In this document: positions 56,840 through 64,000 of the stretch, piece by piece
Numbering within the stretch: position 1 is the first letter of the stretch
Layout: each line of letters starts with the position of its first letter
Source of the DNA: an uncultured Ruegeria sp.
GTDB taxonomy: Bacteria > Pseudomonadota > Alphaproteobacteria > Rhodobacterales > Rhodobacteraceae
NCBI RefSeq assembly: GCF_947504215.1
Contig: NZ_CANNGO010000005.1
Span: 1 to 64,000, forward strand
DNA: 64,000 nt
Direction of reading: 5' to 3'
Notes under the pieces: generated by a model
The model's database searches: none
What the model was told of the DNA's origin: nothing
The model's input: only the letters and a program-made list of their open reading frames with translations
Position numbers and translations under genes: made by a program

Positions 56840-57007
56840 ATGATAGTCCTCATCGCACTTTCCATCTTATGCGGCATCGTCTGCGCCTATATCGCCAACA
56901 CCAAGGGCTTAAGCGTCGGACTGCACACGGCCTTTGGCGTAATGTTGGGTCCAATTGGGATAGTTATCACACTGATGTGCAGCAGAACCAAACGTGGCCA
57001 AGTCTAA
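56840..57007 (+). CDS. Small membrane protein (about 55 residues)
   Basis: A short frame with two hydrophobic segments (IVLIALSILCGIVCAYIA and a second containing GVMLGPIGIVITLM) joined by the polar turn NTKGLSVG, followed by a basic end. This pattern is common in small alphaproteobacterial membrane proteins of unknown role. The exact start could be one base off in my count. Confidence 0.6.
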   Translation: MIVLIALSILCGIVCAYIANTKGLSVGLHTAFGVMLGPIGIVITLMCSRTKRGQV

Positions 57008-57035
57008 TCTGAAAATGCGGTAGGACCTGAAGGCA

Positions 57036-57061
57036 GGCGGCCCGGGGAGGATCGGGCCGCC
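57036..57061. terminator. Hairpin between convergent small genes
   Basis: GGCGGCCCG (57036-57044) pairs perfectly with CGGGCCGCC (57053-57061). It lies between the small membrane protein gene and the EF-hand gene, which converge here. No T run on either side, so it is only a probable bidirectional terminator. Confidence 0.55.
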
Positions 57062-57077
57062 ATTCTCAAGAAGCAGT

Positions 57078-57320
57078 TTAGCCGTTGTCTGGCGGCAGTA
57101 TGCCCGCTTCTTGCGCAATCTGAATCTCACTCTGATCCAGAGAACCATCTCCATTGGCGTCCATTGCCGTAAAGGTATCGGCATCAACGTCTGGCGCAAC
57201 AACCTGCACCTCTTCAATGGTCAAAACGCCATCTCCATTGGTGTCCGCAGATTGCGCGGCGGCCAGTGTGGGCAATCCAAACGCGACAGTTGCAAGTGCG
57301 GTGATATATTTAGGTTTCAT
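57078..57320 (-). CDS. Secreted EF-hand calcium-binding protein
   Basis: An 80-residue protein with a signal peptide (MKPKYITALATVAFGLPTLAAA) and two EF-hand loops, DTNGDGVLTIEE (near residues 26-37) and DANGDGSLDQSE (near 54-65). AGGAGC lies upstream, and an out-of-frame ATG five bases earlier is not used. Probably periplasmic or extracellular. Confidence 0.85.
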   Translation of the reverse strand: MKPKYITALATVAFGLPTLAAAQSADTNGDGVLTIEEVQVVAPDVDADTFTAMDANGDGSLDQSEIQIAQEAGILPPDNG

Positions 57321-57493
57321 TGCATTGGCTCCTAAGTAAAAGCTGAGTGGTTGTGTCCGGACAGGCACCAGAAACACCCAGACGCATCGGGCGTCACCCA
57401 TGTGGAGTGTGCAGGACGATTTTGCGCCAATCTCCGCGTGTTTGTGAGAGTCGCGCCTGCAAACACCTGCTCGGCAAAATTCCCCCACTGCGA

Positions 57494-57718
57494 CTAGGCG
57501 GTTAGTATCCGAGCCAAAACATGTCGCACGGCAAGGCTCCGCTGAGAATCCGCAGACTCGAAATGCGGGACTGTGATGGAGTTGAAAAGTGTTAGGTGGC
57601 CCATTAGTGCCCGAACCGCATAAATTCGCCTGCCGGGTATATCTGGGGGCTCGACGATGAAATGATGGTTTCGACTAGAATACAACCGTTTGGAATGCGG
57701 AAGTTCCACTATTTCCAA
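57494..57718 (-). CDS. Doubtful 74-codon ORF
   Basis: Composition is protein-like (LPHSKRLYSSRNHHFIVEPP), but the only start is TTG and no ribosome-binding site is seen. It could be the end of a lost gene. No family recognised. Confidence 0.25.
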   Translation of the reverse strand: MEIVELPHSKRLYSSRNHHFIVEPPDIPGRRIYAVRALMGHLTLFNSITVPHFESADSQRSLAVRHVLARILTA

Positions 57719-57819
57719 CCTGCGGAGTAAGCTTTCCGAGTTTGAACAGATAGTGTCAAAAGTGGATTTTTAGTCGGTTTTTTGGTACCGTTGTTCCATT
57801 ATTTTAGGAGGTGTTTTTA

Positions 57820-58590
57820 ATGGCTAGCGACTTCTCACTCGAAATCGAATTTTCTGGCGGACTTTCAGTGACGCAACAGGCAGCCTTTACGTCTGCTCGC
57901 GACCGGTGGCGCGAAATAATCGTCGGAGCTCTGACGCCTGTCGTCGTAGACGGACAACAAATTGATGGATTGGTAATCGAAGCGCAAGGAATATTCATTG
58001 ACGGTCCGAGTGGCGTTCTTGGTCAGGCGGGTCCAACCATTCTTCGAGATGACAATGACCTTCCAGCAAGAGGGTTGATGTCATTTGATACGGGCGACTT
58101 GGCCGAGATGGAGACCAATGGCGGTCTGACGGATGTAATCCTGCACGAAATGGGCCATGTGCTGGGCATCGGCACGCTGTGGAGTTCTGACTTCTTCGAC
58201 TTTATCGAAGGATCTGGCGGGGATGATCCAGTCTATACAGGCCCCAACGCTTCTCGCGAATATGGCGACTTGCTCGGACAAGGAACCGCAACGAAAGTAC
58301 CGATTGCAAACACCGGCGGCCCGGGAACACGCGAGGGCCATTGGCGTGAAAAGACATTCGCCCATGAATTGATGACAGGATTCTTGTCGGGAGCAACGCG
58401 ACCGCTTAGTCGCATGACCATCGGGACATTGGAAGATATGGGGTATGAGGTCGATTATAGTCAGGCAGATCCGTACGCATTGCCCGATTCAAACCTCTTG
58501 GCGATGATTGCTTTGACAGCTCCCACGATTCCATGTTGCCAGGTAATTCGCACGAAACCTGTTCGATTGTCGGAATGGGAGAATGGTTAA
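57820..58590 (+). CDS. Zinc metalloprotease, M8 (leishmanolysin)-like
   Basis: A 256-residue protein with HEMGHVLGIGTLW (near residues 110-122), the metzincin HExxHxxG start, and a later HELMTGFL segment (near 183) that can give the third His region and the Met-turn. No signal peptide is evident, and the N terminus (SDFSLEIEFSGGLS) is like the strands of secreted M8-like proteins in roseobacters, which are exported without a classical signal. TTAGGAGG seven bases before ATG 57820. The next gene starts just after the stop. Confidence 0.8.
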   Translation: MASDFSLEIEFSGGLSVTQQAAFTSARDRWREIIVGALTPVVVDGQQIDGLVIEAQGIFIDGPSGVLGQAGPTILRDDNDLPARGLMSFDTGDLAEMETNGGLTDVILHEMGHVLGIGTLWSSDFFDFIEGSGGDDPVYTGPNASREYGDLLGQGTATKVPIANTGGPGTREGHWREKTFAHELMTGFLSGATRPLSRMTIGTLEDMGYEVDYSQADPYALPDSNLLAMIALTAPTIPCCQVIRTKPVRLSEWENG

Positions 58591-59070
58591 TTGCGTAAGA
58601 CCCTGCTTGTATCAACTCTGGTGGGGCTAATGTCGTCTCCGATACAATCCGACGAATTGACGCGAATTCTCACTTGGACTGTCGAAAGTGCCAACAGTAG
58701 TCGTTCCGTGGCGATTTCAGAGAACGGAAATATGGAGAGGACTTTTAATGATGCGTCAGTTTCTTCACGGGCTTTGACTTCTGAAGAAACTGATAGGGTC
58801 TTTGCTGCCGCAGAGGAACTGATAGTCGCATTTCCAAGCCTTCTAAAGTTTCAAGGACCGGAGATTTCTGAAGCATCGGGGCTGCGTAATCTAGGTGCAA
58901 GTAGGCAGTCCGAACCTATTAGAACTACGCTTACGTTAACGAACGGGGAAATAGAGGTTATAGCTACATTTCACAATTACCCAGCCCTGATAGCGCTGAC
59001 AAAGGACGCTCAACACTCAAACGCGCTTCGTCAGGCAAATCACGTGCTGGGGCGACTACTAGTCGACTGA
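58591..59070 (+). CDS. Secreted hypothetical protein paired with the M8-like protease
   Basis: A 159-residue protein with a signal peptide (LLVSTLVGLMSSPIQS). TTG start immediately follows the TAA of the protease gene, so it relies on coupled translation. No Cys and mixed strands and helices. No family recognised. The close coupling suggests a protease inhibitor or helper, but this is only inference. Confidence 0.65.
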   Translation: MRKTLLVSTLVGLMSSPIQSDELTRILTWTVESANSSRSVAISENGNMERTFNDASVSSRALTSEETDRVFAAAEELIVAFPSLLKFQGPEISEASGLRNLGASRQSEPIRTTLTLTNGEIEVIATFHNYPALIALTKDAQHSNALRQANHVLGRLLVD

Positions 59071-59205
59071 CAACCTCGCCCCAATTTGATTTGTGCCCTG
59101 CCACACATGGAGTGGGCGGTGTTCTTCTATCCAGATGTCTGCGCGGTCTGACATATCGTGTACCTTTTCCCGAAACCGCCTTTGATATTGCTAAGGTTTT
59201 CCGGG

Positions 59206-59426
59206 TTAACTAATGCACGCTTCAAGCTTCACCTCCAGCGCAATCAACCGATTACGTTCAGCCCGAAGCGTTGTGTTTGCTTCCGAGATACGCCTGCCGC
59301 CCTCGGCGGTCTTTGCGCCGGTAGACAAACCACCGTCCAGGCGACATCGGGAACGCCCTGTAATGGGGGCGTCAAGGCATACGCGTCCTTTGTTCTGGCT
59401 TCGTAGACATTGGTATCGCTTGTCAT
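59206..59426 (-). pseudogene. Small HGG-motif protein, frameshifted
   Basis: TAGGAGGT precedes ATG 59426. The frame begins MTSDTNVYEARTKDAYAL, then shifts in the CCCCC run near 59370 to continue APITGRSRCRLDGGLSTGAK and TAEGGRRISEANTTLRAERN. The second part is the CRxHGGxSTGxKTxEG motif of small proteins common in prophages and islands. The motif His is Asp here. Confidence 0.65.
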
Positions 59427-59572
59427 GTTGTACCTCCTATCTGGACGAGGGCAGGGGAGTAGGCGAGGATTTGCAGCAAGTCATCAAGGGTCGCAGGGCG
59501 CACCGTCCCGACTACCTGAGCCTGCGTTACCTCTTCCTCTCAGCCTTTTACTTCTCGTGCTTCCATTGTCAT
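59423..59572 (-). pseudogene. Small ORF with in-frame stop, upstream of the HGG-motif gene
   Basis: ATG 59572 opens MTMEAREVKG, then TGA, then an uninterrupted VTQAQVVGTVRPATLDDLLQ and ILAYSPALVQIGGTT, ending in an ATGA overlap with the next gene. The overlap suggests an old operon. The part after the stop could be translated alone from GTA/TTG-like starts. Low confidence. Confidence 0.35.
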
Positions 59573-59711
59573 CCTGCCTCTCACTGCGAGGTATTTTAAC
59601 ACCTCATATCGAGAAAGGAACATTAGCGGAACACTTGGATGCATAAGCCACGATCCAAAGCGGTTTTCATCAGTGATACCTACCTATCTTGAAGTGGAGA
59701 AGGGTTTGCAG

Positions 59712-60029
59712 ATGTTTGGAATACGCCGCTATTTCCCGATAATAATCGGGTTTGTTGCTCTGGTTCTCGCCACATCCGTGCAAGCTAGGACCTATATTCG
59801 TGACGCCGACACTATTGTTGTCGACGGAACCCCGGTCTGATTGAACGGGGCGGATGCGCCAGAACTGGACACACGATCCGGCCAGGATGCCAACCTTGGA
59901 TGGTCAATTATCTGCGCGGCAAATCCATTGCCTGCGCCTGAACGGCGAACGTACGCGTGACCGTTGGTTAGGGGTGTGTTATGCCGATGGAGATGACGTG
60001 GAGGCGGCCGTAATCGCTGCTAGGCAATC
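59712..60029 (+). pseudogene. Thermonuclease-like (SNase) gene with three lesions
   Basis: From ATG 59712: a signal peptide (IIIGFVALVLATSVQA), DADTIVVDGTPV, then TGA where Arg is expected, LNGADAPELDTRSGQDAN, a frameshift, WMVNYLRGKSIACA, a second frameshift, LNGERTRDRWLGVCYADGDD and VEAAVIAA. The order and residues match the secreted staphylococcal-nuclease family of Rhodobacteraceae. One nonsense codon and two frameshifts make it inactive. Confidence 0.85.
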
Positions 60030-60505
60030 GGAATGCGGAATTCCTGACCTGGAAAAATCACATTCGGATCATCAACAAGGTGTGCGTTGGCGCGTTGGAT
60101 AACGGACACTTGGCCTGGATTACCGTAATGCGCAGTTGAGATTGAACTCAACGTGTCACCCGGCGCGACAGTGTAGTTCCGATAGCCAACATAGTCGGTC
60201 AGAATGCGTGGCCCGTAAAACACCGGAACATGGACAGTAGGGACCACACCTTCACCACCACCACTGTCGTCAGTCACCGTCACAAAAAGACGATCAAGCT
60301 GGAAATTAGGATTGGCCGGTATCTCTACTTTGGCTTGAAACTGTCGCAGTGCGATTGCTCCAGCTGAGGCCGCGCCGCTAAACTCGACGTGCCCTTCGCT
60401 GACAGAAATCGAAAGATGACCTTCGAAGCCAACAGCATTTCCTGCAATCATGATTGTGCTGCCGACAATATCAAAGGGTTTCGGCTGGAGAATCTCGATA
60501 TTCAT
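60020..60505 (-). CDS. Gmad2-type immunoglobulin-like plus LysM domain protein
   Basis: A 161-residue protein: N-terminal Gmad2-like beta domain (about 1-100, starting IEILQPKPFDIVGSTIMIAG) and C-terminal LysM (about 110-160, YTVAPGDTLSSISTAHYGNP ... NPNVIFPGQEFRIP-type). No signal peptide is visible. LysM binds peptidoglycan-like glycans. It converges with the nuclease pseudogene, overlapping its end. Confidence 0.8.
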   Translation of the reverse strand: MNIEILQPKPFDIVGSTIMIAGNAVGFEGHLSISVSEGHVEFSGAASAGAIALRQFQAKVEIPANPNFQLDRLFVTVTDDSGGGEGVVPTVHVPVFYGPRILTDYVGYRNYTVAPGDTLSSISTAHYGNPGQVSVIQRANAHLVDDPNVIFPGQEFRIPIA

Positions 60506-60638
60506 AATTGAGCTCCTTACAGTTAAATAGGAAACTCATACCCCAAATCGTCCCAGCGACCAAATCCGTCGGGTGATATCAGACACATCTTTTGGGGAAC
60601 ACGGACTTTCGAAGGTCAACAATCAGGAGCGGTGAGAG

Positions 60639-60968
60639 ATGAATCCGAAAGTCGGCTCGGTCCAGAACCTCACGAGTGACAACGATAACCAAACCAAGCG
60701 GCGTCGAGAGATAGACAATATGGTTTTGTCAGTCGTGCGCACGGAGTTGGCCAATCGTCGAACGTTGCTGGCTTACGTGAAAACCGCGTTAGGCCTGGCT
60801 ATCGCGGGGCTCGGTTTGCTGCATTTTTATGAAGCACAGTCGATGCAAGTCGGCATCGGGCTTTTGGCATTTCTGGTTTCGGGCTTGGTGTTAGTTTTAG
60901 GCGGCCTGGATTATCTGCGTACAAAGCGTTTGATTGAAGCGGAAAAGCGTGACTCGGGTGTTGCCTGA
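60639..60968 (+). CDS. DUF202 (YidH-like) membrane protein
   Basis: A 109-residue protein with the DUF202 pattern: RTELANRRTLLAYVKTALGLA (near residues 35-55), then two membrane segments. GGAGCGG precedes ATG 60639. Function of the family is not established. Confidence 0.85.
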   Translation: MNPKVGSVQNLTSDNDNQTKRRREIDNMVLSVVRTELANRRTLLAYVKTALGLAIAGLGLLHFYEAQSMQVGIGLLAFLVSGLVLVLGGLDYLRTKRLIEAEKRDSGVA

Positions 60969-61104
60969 CACGACTTGCGATATCGTTGGAATGCGTCACC
61001 TGACTACAGCGCGCCGACTCTCAAGCTTCACCAATAAGGAGCGGTGGAAAACCCAGGGCTGGTGGTGCACCCTTAAGGCTCGCAACCAGATAAGAGGTCT
61101 CAGT

Positions 61105-61332
61105 ATGCCCCAGTACAACGATATGTTCGAACTATCCGTCGAGGATATAGACATTATCGAAGACTCGCTTCGCCGCGCCTTGAATTCGCTAACCCATGAG
61201 CCGCCCAACGAAGATGATGTGGGAAAAGCTGAAAGGGAAGAGTATCGACACCGAATTAACGAGCTTCTTGGCCGACTTCACGACCAGAAGATTTTCTACC
61301 GACCAAAAACCGGAGTCTATGTTGGCGGATAA
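61105..61332 (+). CDS. Small acidic hypothetical protein
   Basis: A 75-residue helical protein starting MPQYNDMFELSVEDIDIIED. Charged, with EREEYRHRINELLGRLHDQK. AAGAGGTC lies before ATG 61105. The longer frame to 60934 is not coding. No family recognised. Confidence 0.55.
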   Translation: MPQYNDMFELSVEDIDIIEDSLRRALNSLTHEPPNEDDVGKAEREEYRHRINELLGRLHDQKIFYRPKTGVYVGG

Positions 61333-61522
61333 GAGGACTCAGCGACCAAAGCACGTCCAGCCGACAATACTGCCCAGATCCCACACGACGCCTACCACAA
61401 TCTGAACACCGGAACCGGCGCAGGATATCGTGAAAGGCGACTTGCGGTCCTAGTGGTCGGGCTCTTTTGTTTGGAATAGTGAACTATGCTAGTCTTCTGA
61501 CATTGATTTAGGAGTTAGCGAG

Positions 61523-61735
61523 ATGCCTTATAAGTGCAGCTATTGTGGCGCTGTATATCGAGACGCCATACCCTATGGACAATGCAATTGCGAACACCCT
61601 GATGTTCACTATTTTGAAGAGAATGAACCAAAAGGTACTCAAAAACCAGACAACCCGAAAAAACCCGAGTCATCTTGGGTAGCGGTTATCGTTATCGCGA
61701 TAGTGCTGGTCGTTCTTTTGACAACTTTCGAATGA
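61523..61735 (+). CDS. Small zinc-ribbon membrane protein
   Basis: A 70-residue protein with an N-terminal Cys cluster (CSYC near residues 5-8, CNCEHPDVH near 21-29) and a C-terminal membrane segment (WVAVIVIAIVLVVLLT). TTAGGAGTTAG precedes ATG 61523. Cys/His spacing suggests one bound zinc on the cytoplasmic side. Confidence 0.6.
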   Translation: MPYKCSYCGAVYRDAIPYGQCNCEHPDVHYFEENEPKGTQKPDNPKKPESSWVAVIVIAIVLVVLLTTFE

Positions 61736-61918
61736 CCTAGCCCTTACAATAGGCTTTTGGGTGACAATTCGTGAAATTCAAGGCGCTTTAAGGATTAGTG
61801 ATCCTGCGGAAAACCCGTTTGCATCATTACTCTATCTGGCACCGAAGAACTTGAGTTCTATGATTTCATTCCTGATGGCGAATCTGAACAGCCCCACTTG
61901 AGTGGTTGAGATTGAATG

Positions 61919-62312
61919 TTAGTGCATGATCAGCCTGGGTTCCATCGGGACGATGGTTTCCGGGGCCCAACGGCGGTAGTCCCAGCGCAGCGTCGGAATC
62001 TCGCTCAGGCGGCATCCGGTGTAAATCAGCAACAAGAGGGCCGACTCCGCGTAGACCGTCTCTGTGCCGCCTTCCAGCGCCGCGCCAAGCCGTACTTGTT
62101 CCGAGTCCGAGAGATAGCGCGTCTTTTCTGCTTCGTGGAGTTTCCTGATCCGACGGGCTGGGTTAGATCCCGGTTGCCGCGATCCCCAATCATCGGCCGG
62201 ATCGAACAACTTCGACAACATGACCGCCGCACGGTTGGCCTGATACGGTGTTTCGCGCAATCCGTGATGAAATGCCAACATGTCGGCGCGGGTCACTTCG
62301 GCAATTGGGATA
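61919..62312 (-). pseudogene. Second integrase fragment (tyrosine recombinase)
   Basis: An internal piece of an integrase closely related to the one at 38.3-39.2 kb: TRADMLAFHHGLRETPYQAN, then a segment absent from the first copy that includes TGCRLSEIPTLRW with the first catalytic Arg. Both ends are lost. DNA identity with 38674-38747 is high and stops abruptly at GCAATTGGGAT (62312). It marks the right side of the accessory region. Confidence 0.85.
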
Positions 62313-63196
62313 TACGGAGTCGAGGTGGTGTTCCGTTGACGCCAATATAGCTGTCCTTTGTTTTGTTCGAAATTGGAGAACTCCCGTACTGAGCAGGTTT
62401 AACAAAACCGCCATATTCCGGACACGGGTCGCGTCTAATCAAAAAATTGCGACGCGCCCAGATGGGTTTGCGATTTCCATGAGGGGGTACGAGTTCGGCG
62501 CGTCGCACCGCTACCTCCCCGTTAGAAACTCGCCTGTCTTTTATCGACAGGTGAAATTTGGCTGACTGGGCCTCCTGGCTTTGAATGACTTTGAGAGCTG
62601 CAGGGACTCTACACAGGCAAAACTGACAACACTTTGAGCGCAATCGCGGTTTTCGAACGCTTTTTGTTAGAAGCACCTGGGCGACCTTCCAAGAGAACAA
62701 ACTTCTAAAAACGTTTATGCTGTGTGAACGGCGTCACTGATAAGCTCGTCAAAACCTTTCATGTTGAATGTATTAACGAGTTAGCGCTTATGTTGTGTTT
62801 CAAGCGCGAAATTTAATTCTCCCCATGGATCGGGCGCGCTGGTGGTGGCGCGCCCTTTTTCATTCTTAAATGAAGATGCACGGCCCTTTATATCTCCATG
62901 ACTGTTTCCGCGGGTCATGGTTTTAGAGAATTGACTGCTCATGCCGTAAGTTTGAAATTCAACAAGGGGCTATGTGCGGGCGAGTTTCATGGGATTCGCT
63001 GATTGAAAGCTCCTGATCATCGGATTTTTTTCAGCAACTGAATTTGACGTAACGTCGCAAAAACCAGTCTCTTTGTTGAGGTAGTTGACGTAAACGTAAG
63101 CTTTTCCTCTTTTTTTTGACTGGCTAGTCAAAAAGTGACGCAAAACCACGATTTCTTCCCCCTTACGACAGGCGGCGTTCCTCCTACATGGGCCAT
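62313..63196. other. Gene-poor boundary region
   Basis: Nearly 900 bp without a convincing gene. AT-rich from about 62600. Minus-strand frames at 62293-62700 and 62970-63242 lack start signals and motifs. It contains a possible small RNA ending at the terminator at 62832-62861. Confidence 0.4.
62784..62861 (+). terminator. Strong terminator with preceding hairpin, possible end of a small RNA
   Basis: GGGCGCGC (62832-62839) pairs perfectly with GCGCGCCC (62848-62855), followed by five or more T. A further 6-bp hairpin (GCGCTT at 62784-62789 with AAGCGC at 62802-62807) lies just upstream. No coding sequence ends here on this strand, so the terminator may belong to an unannotated RNA starting somewhere in 62600-62750. 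Confidence 0.6.
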
Positions 63197-63276
63197 GTCG
63201 CTGCGGACCAAGGGAACCACTCACGAAATTCCTTGAGCCCACTCTCCCTCGGGGTTCGGATCAGGTCCGCAGCGAC
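63197..63276. other. Long inverted repeat forming an 80-base structured element
   Basis: GTCGCTGCGGACC (63197-63209) and its exact complement (63264-63276) enclose 54 bases. An inner GAACC/GGTTC pair extends the stem. It lies 35 bases before a small conserved-looking ORF. It could be a leader element, a non-coding RNA on either strand, or a recombination site. Confidence 0.6.
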
Positions 63277-63311
63277 AGCGCCGTGAAGCTTAACTGTTGT
63301 TGGAGTCGACT

Positions 63312-63503
63312 ATGCCGATGAAGTCATTTTTGAGCTACCTGATGGACAACAAGGTCGTCCGGGTTTCAACCTCCGACGAGTCCCTTCAGGGCAATTCGGT
63401 ATTCGAGGACGGCAAACAAGCGCTTGAGAAGGCCGAGGTCGAGATGCTGTTCCAGAACATTCTGAAGGAAAAGCAAAACGATCTGCTGACCGATCGTAAA
63501 TAA
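63312..63503 (+). CDS. Small hypothetical protein
   Basis: A 63-residue acidic helical protein starting MPMKSFLSYLMDNKVVRVST, ending LKEKQNDLLTDRK. High third-position GC and a compact length suggest a real gene. The upstream TTG at 63297 is a less likely start. The structured element at 63197-63276 is its likely leader. Confidence 0.55.
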   Translation: MPMKSFLSYLMDNKVVRVSTSDESLQGNSVFEDGKQALEKAEVEMLFQNILKEKQNDLLTDRK

Positions 63504-63595
63504 CAACCGCCCACGTCCGCAGGCTAGACGCCCAAATCTAGCAGTGAGCCAAGGGAGTTTGGCGGCATTTCGCGATGCTGGTCGAGTGCCACGGG

Positions 63596-64000
63596 CTACT
63601 TCTTTTCGAAGAACAAGATGACCTCACCCAGCCGAACCCCAAAGCGTGAGACATAGGCGCGATTAAGAAGGCGGTCATCCTCCAACAGCCACATCCAGTC
63701 GTCGAACTTTACACGCATGGTGCCGTCCTTGATGGGCAGGTCGATTTTGTATTTCCAGTTAAAGGTATCCCCGCGTTCGATCCCGCTGGCGGTTCCCAAC
63801 ACACCGGGGGCCGTCCCGGTCCAGGTGTCATCGCCGGTTTTGGTCAGAGTCCAGATGCGTTGTTCGGTTGCGCCATCATCGTAAACGAAATCTTCCACCA
63901 ACGTCAGGGTCTCGCCATCCCATGTGCCGTCGATATCTACCGTGAAGCGCCGTGGAACGTTCCCTAGAATATCCTGAAACTGACCATAGGCGACGGTTTT
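63596..64000 (-). CDS. DUF3833 family protein, 5' end outside the window
   Basis: The frame is open from the window end down to the stop at 63596, giving at least 134 residues without a start. Visible blocks are AYGQFQDILGNVPRRFTVDI, DGTWDGETLTLVEDFVYDDG and FDDWMWLLEDDRLLNRAYVS, matching DUF3833, usually a lipoprotein of about 180 residues. Function unknown. Confidence 0.85.
   Translation of the reverse strand, partial: KTVAYGQFQDILGNVPRRFTVDIDGTWDGETLTLVEDFVYDDGATEQRIWTLTKTGDDTWTGTAPGVLGTASGIERGDTFNWKYKIDLPIKDGTMRVKFDDWMWLLEDDRLLNRAYVSRFGVRLGEVILFFEKK

Noticed and set aside
62293..62700. Minus-strand 135-codon ORF near the right boundary
   Set aside because: It starts without a ribosome-binding site, runs across the integrase fragment end and shows no family motif.
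62970..63242. Minus-strand 90-codon ORF overlapping the inverted repeat
   Set aside because: Its N-terminal part is just the inverted repeat read through, and the rest is AT-rich without protein-like periodicity.
62313..64000. Right attachment site matching the tRNA-Lys 3' end
   Set aside because: I looked for the T-arm and acceptor sequence of tRNA-Lys here and found no copy.

Overview
The window looks like chromosomal DNA of a marine alphaproteobacterium of the family Rhodobacteraceae (Roseobacter group). This rests on gene order and content: a hemY locus, a form I CO dehydrogenase cluster, petP/petR beside a branched-chain aminotransferase, petABC, the dxs-ispA-xseB-HDAC run, a type II lumazine synthase behind an FMN riboswitch, and moderate-to-high GC. 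I cannot name the species.

Core block 1 (1-36.3 kb). The left edge cuts a Glu-Ala repeat membrane protein followed by hemY. A complete aerobic CO oxidation cluster follows: coxC (MHYT-LytTR sensor/regulator), coxM-S-L (molybdenum enzyme subunits) and coxD-E-F-G (active-site maturation and anchoring). Next come a superoxide-dismutase-like/rhodanese fusion with a glutathionyl-hydroquinone reductase-like protein, and a three-gene arsenate detoxification operon (arsR-arsC fusion, gapdh, arsJ) that should convert arsenate to 1-arseno-3-phosphoglycerate and export it. After tRNA-Thr come the isoprenoid genes (dxs, ispA), xseB and a deacetylase, petR/petP, ilvE, cobO, a DMT transporter, an HD protein, aroC, ribH with its riboswitch, a PaiB-like protein, a cytochrome c, the cytochrome bc1 operon petABC, mtaB, dapF and tRNA-Lys.

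Accessory region (36.4-62.3 kb). It starts immediately after tRNA-Lys with a decayed integrative-element module: a truncated replication-type gene, a small Zn-finger-like ORF, a frameshifted excisionase and a broken integrase with an IS3 fragment next to it. It ends with a second fragment of a closely related integrase. In between are a LuxR regulator divergent from a polyamine-type ABC transporter plus SDR, an esterase-like hydrolase, a BchE-like radical SAM protein, a DUF1127-like small protein behind a 17-codon ORF and terminator, a decaying LysE/RidA/NTF2/PhzF cluster, a Cache-domain adenylate cyclase, a 2OG oxygenase, an EF-hand protein, an M8-type protease with a secreted neighbour, a nuclease pseudogene, a LysM protein, DUF202 and several small proteins. 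At least eight reading frames here are disrupted, against none that I could identify in core block 1.

Core block 2 (62.3-64 kb) has a gene-poor kilobase with a strong terminator and a long inverted repeat, a small conserved-looking ORF and the 3' part of a DUF3833 gene that runs off the window.

The least explained features are a dispersed 'hairpin plus GGATATTTT...AGATGA' element found four times in core DNA and not seen in the island, the SOD-like/rhodanese fusion with altered gateway residues, the 17-codon ORF enclosed by an inverted repeat, and the structured element at 63.2 kb.
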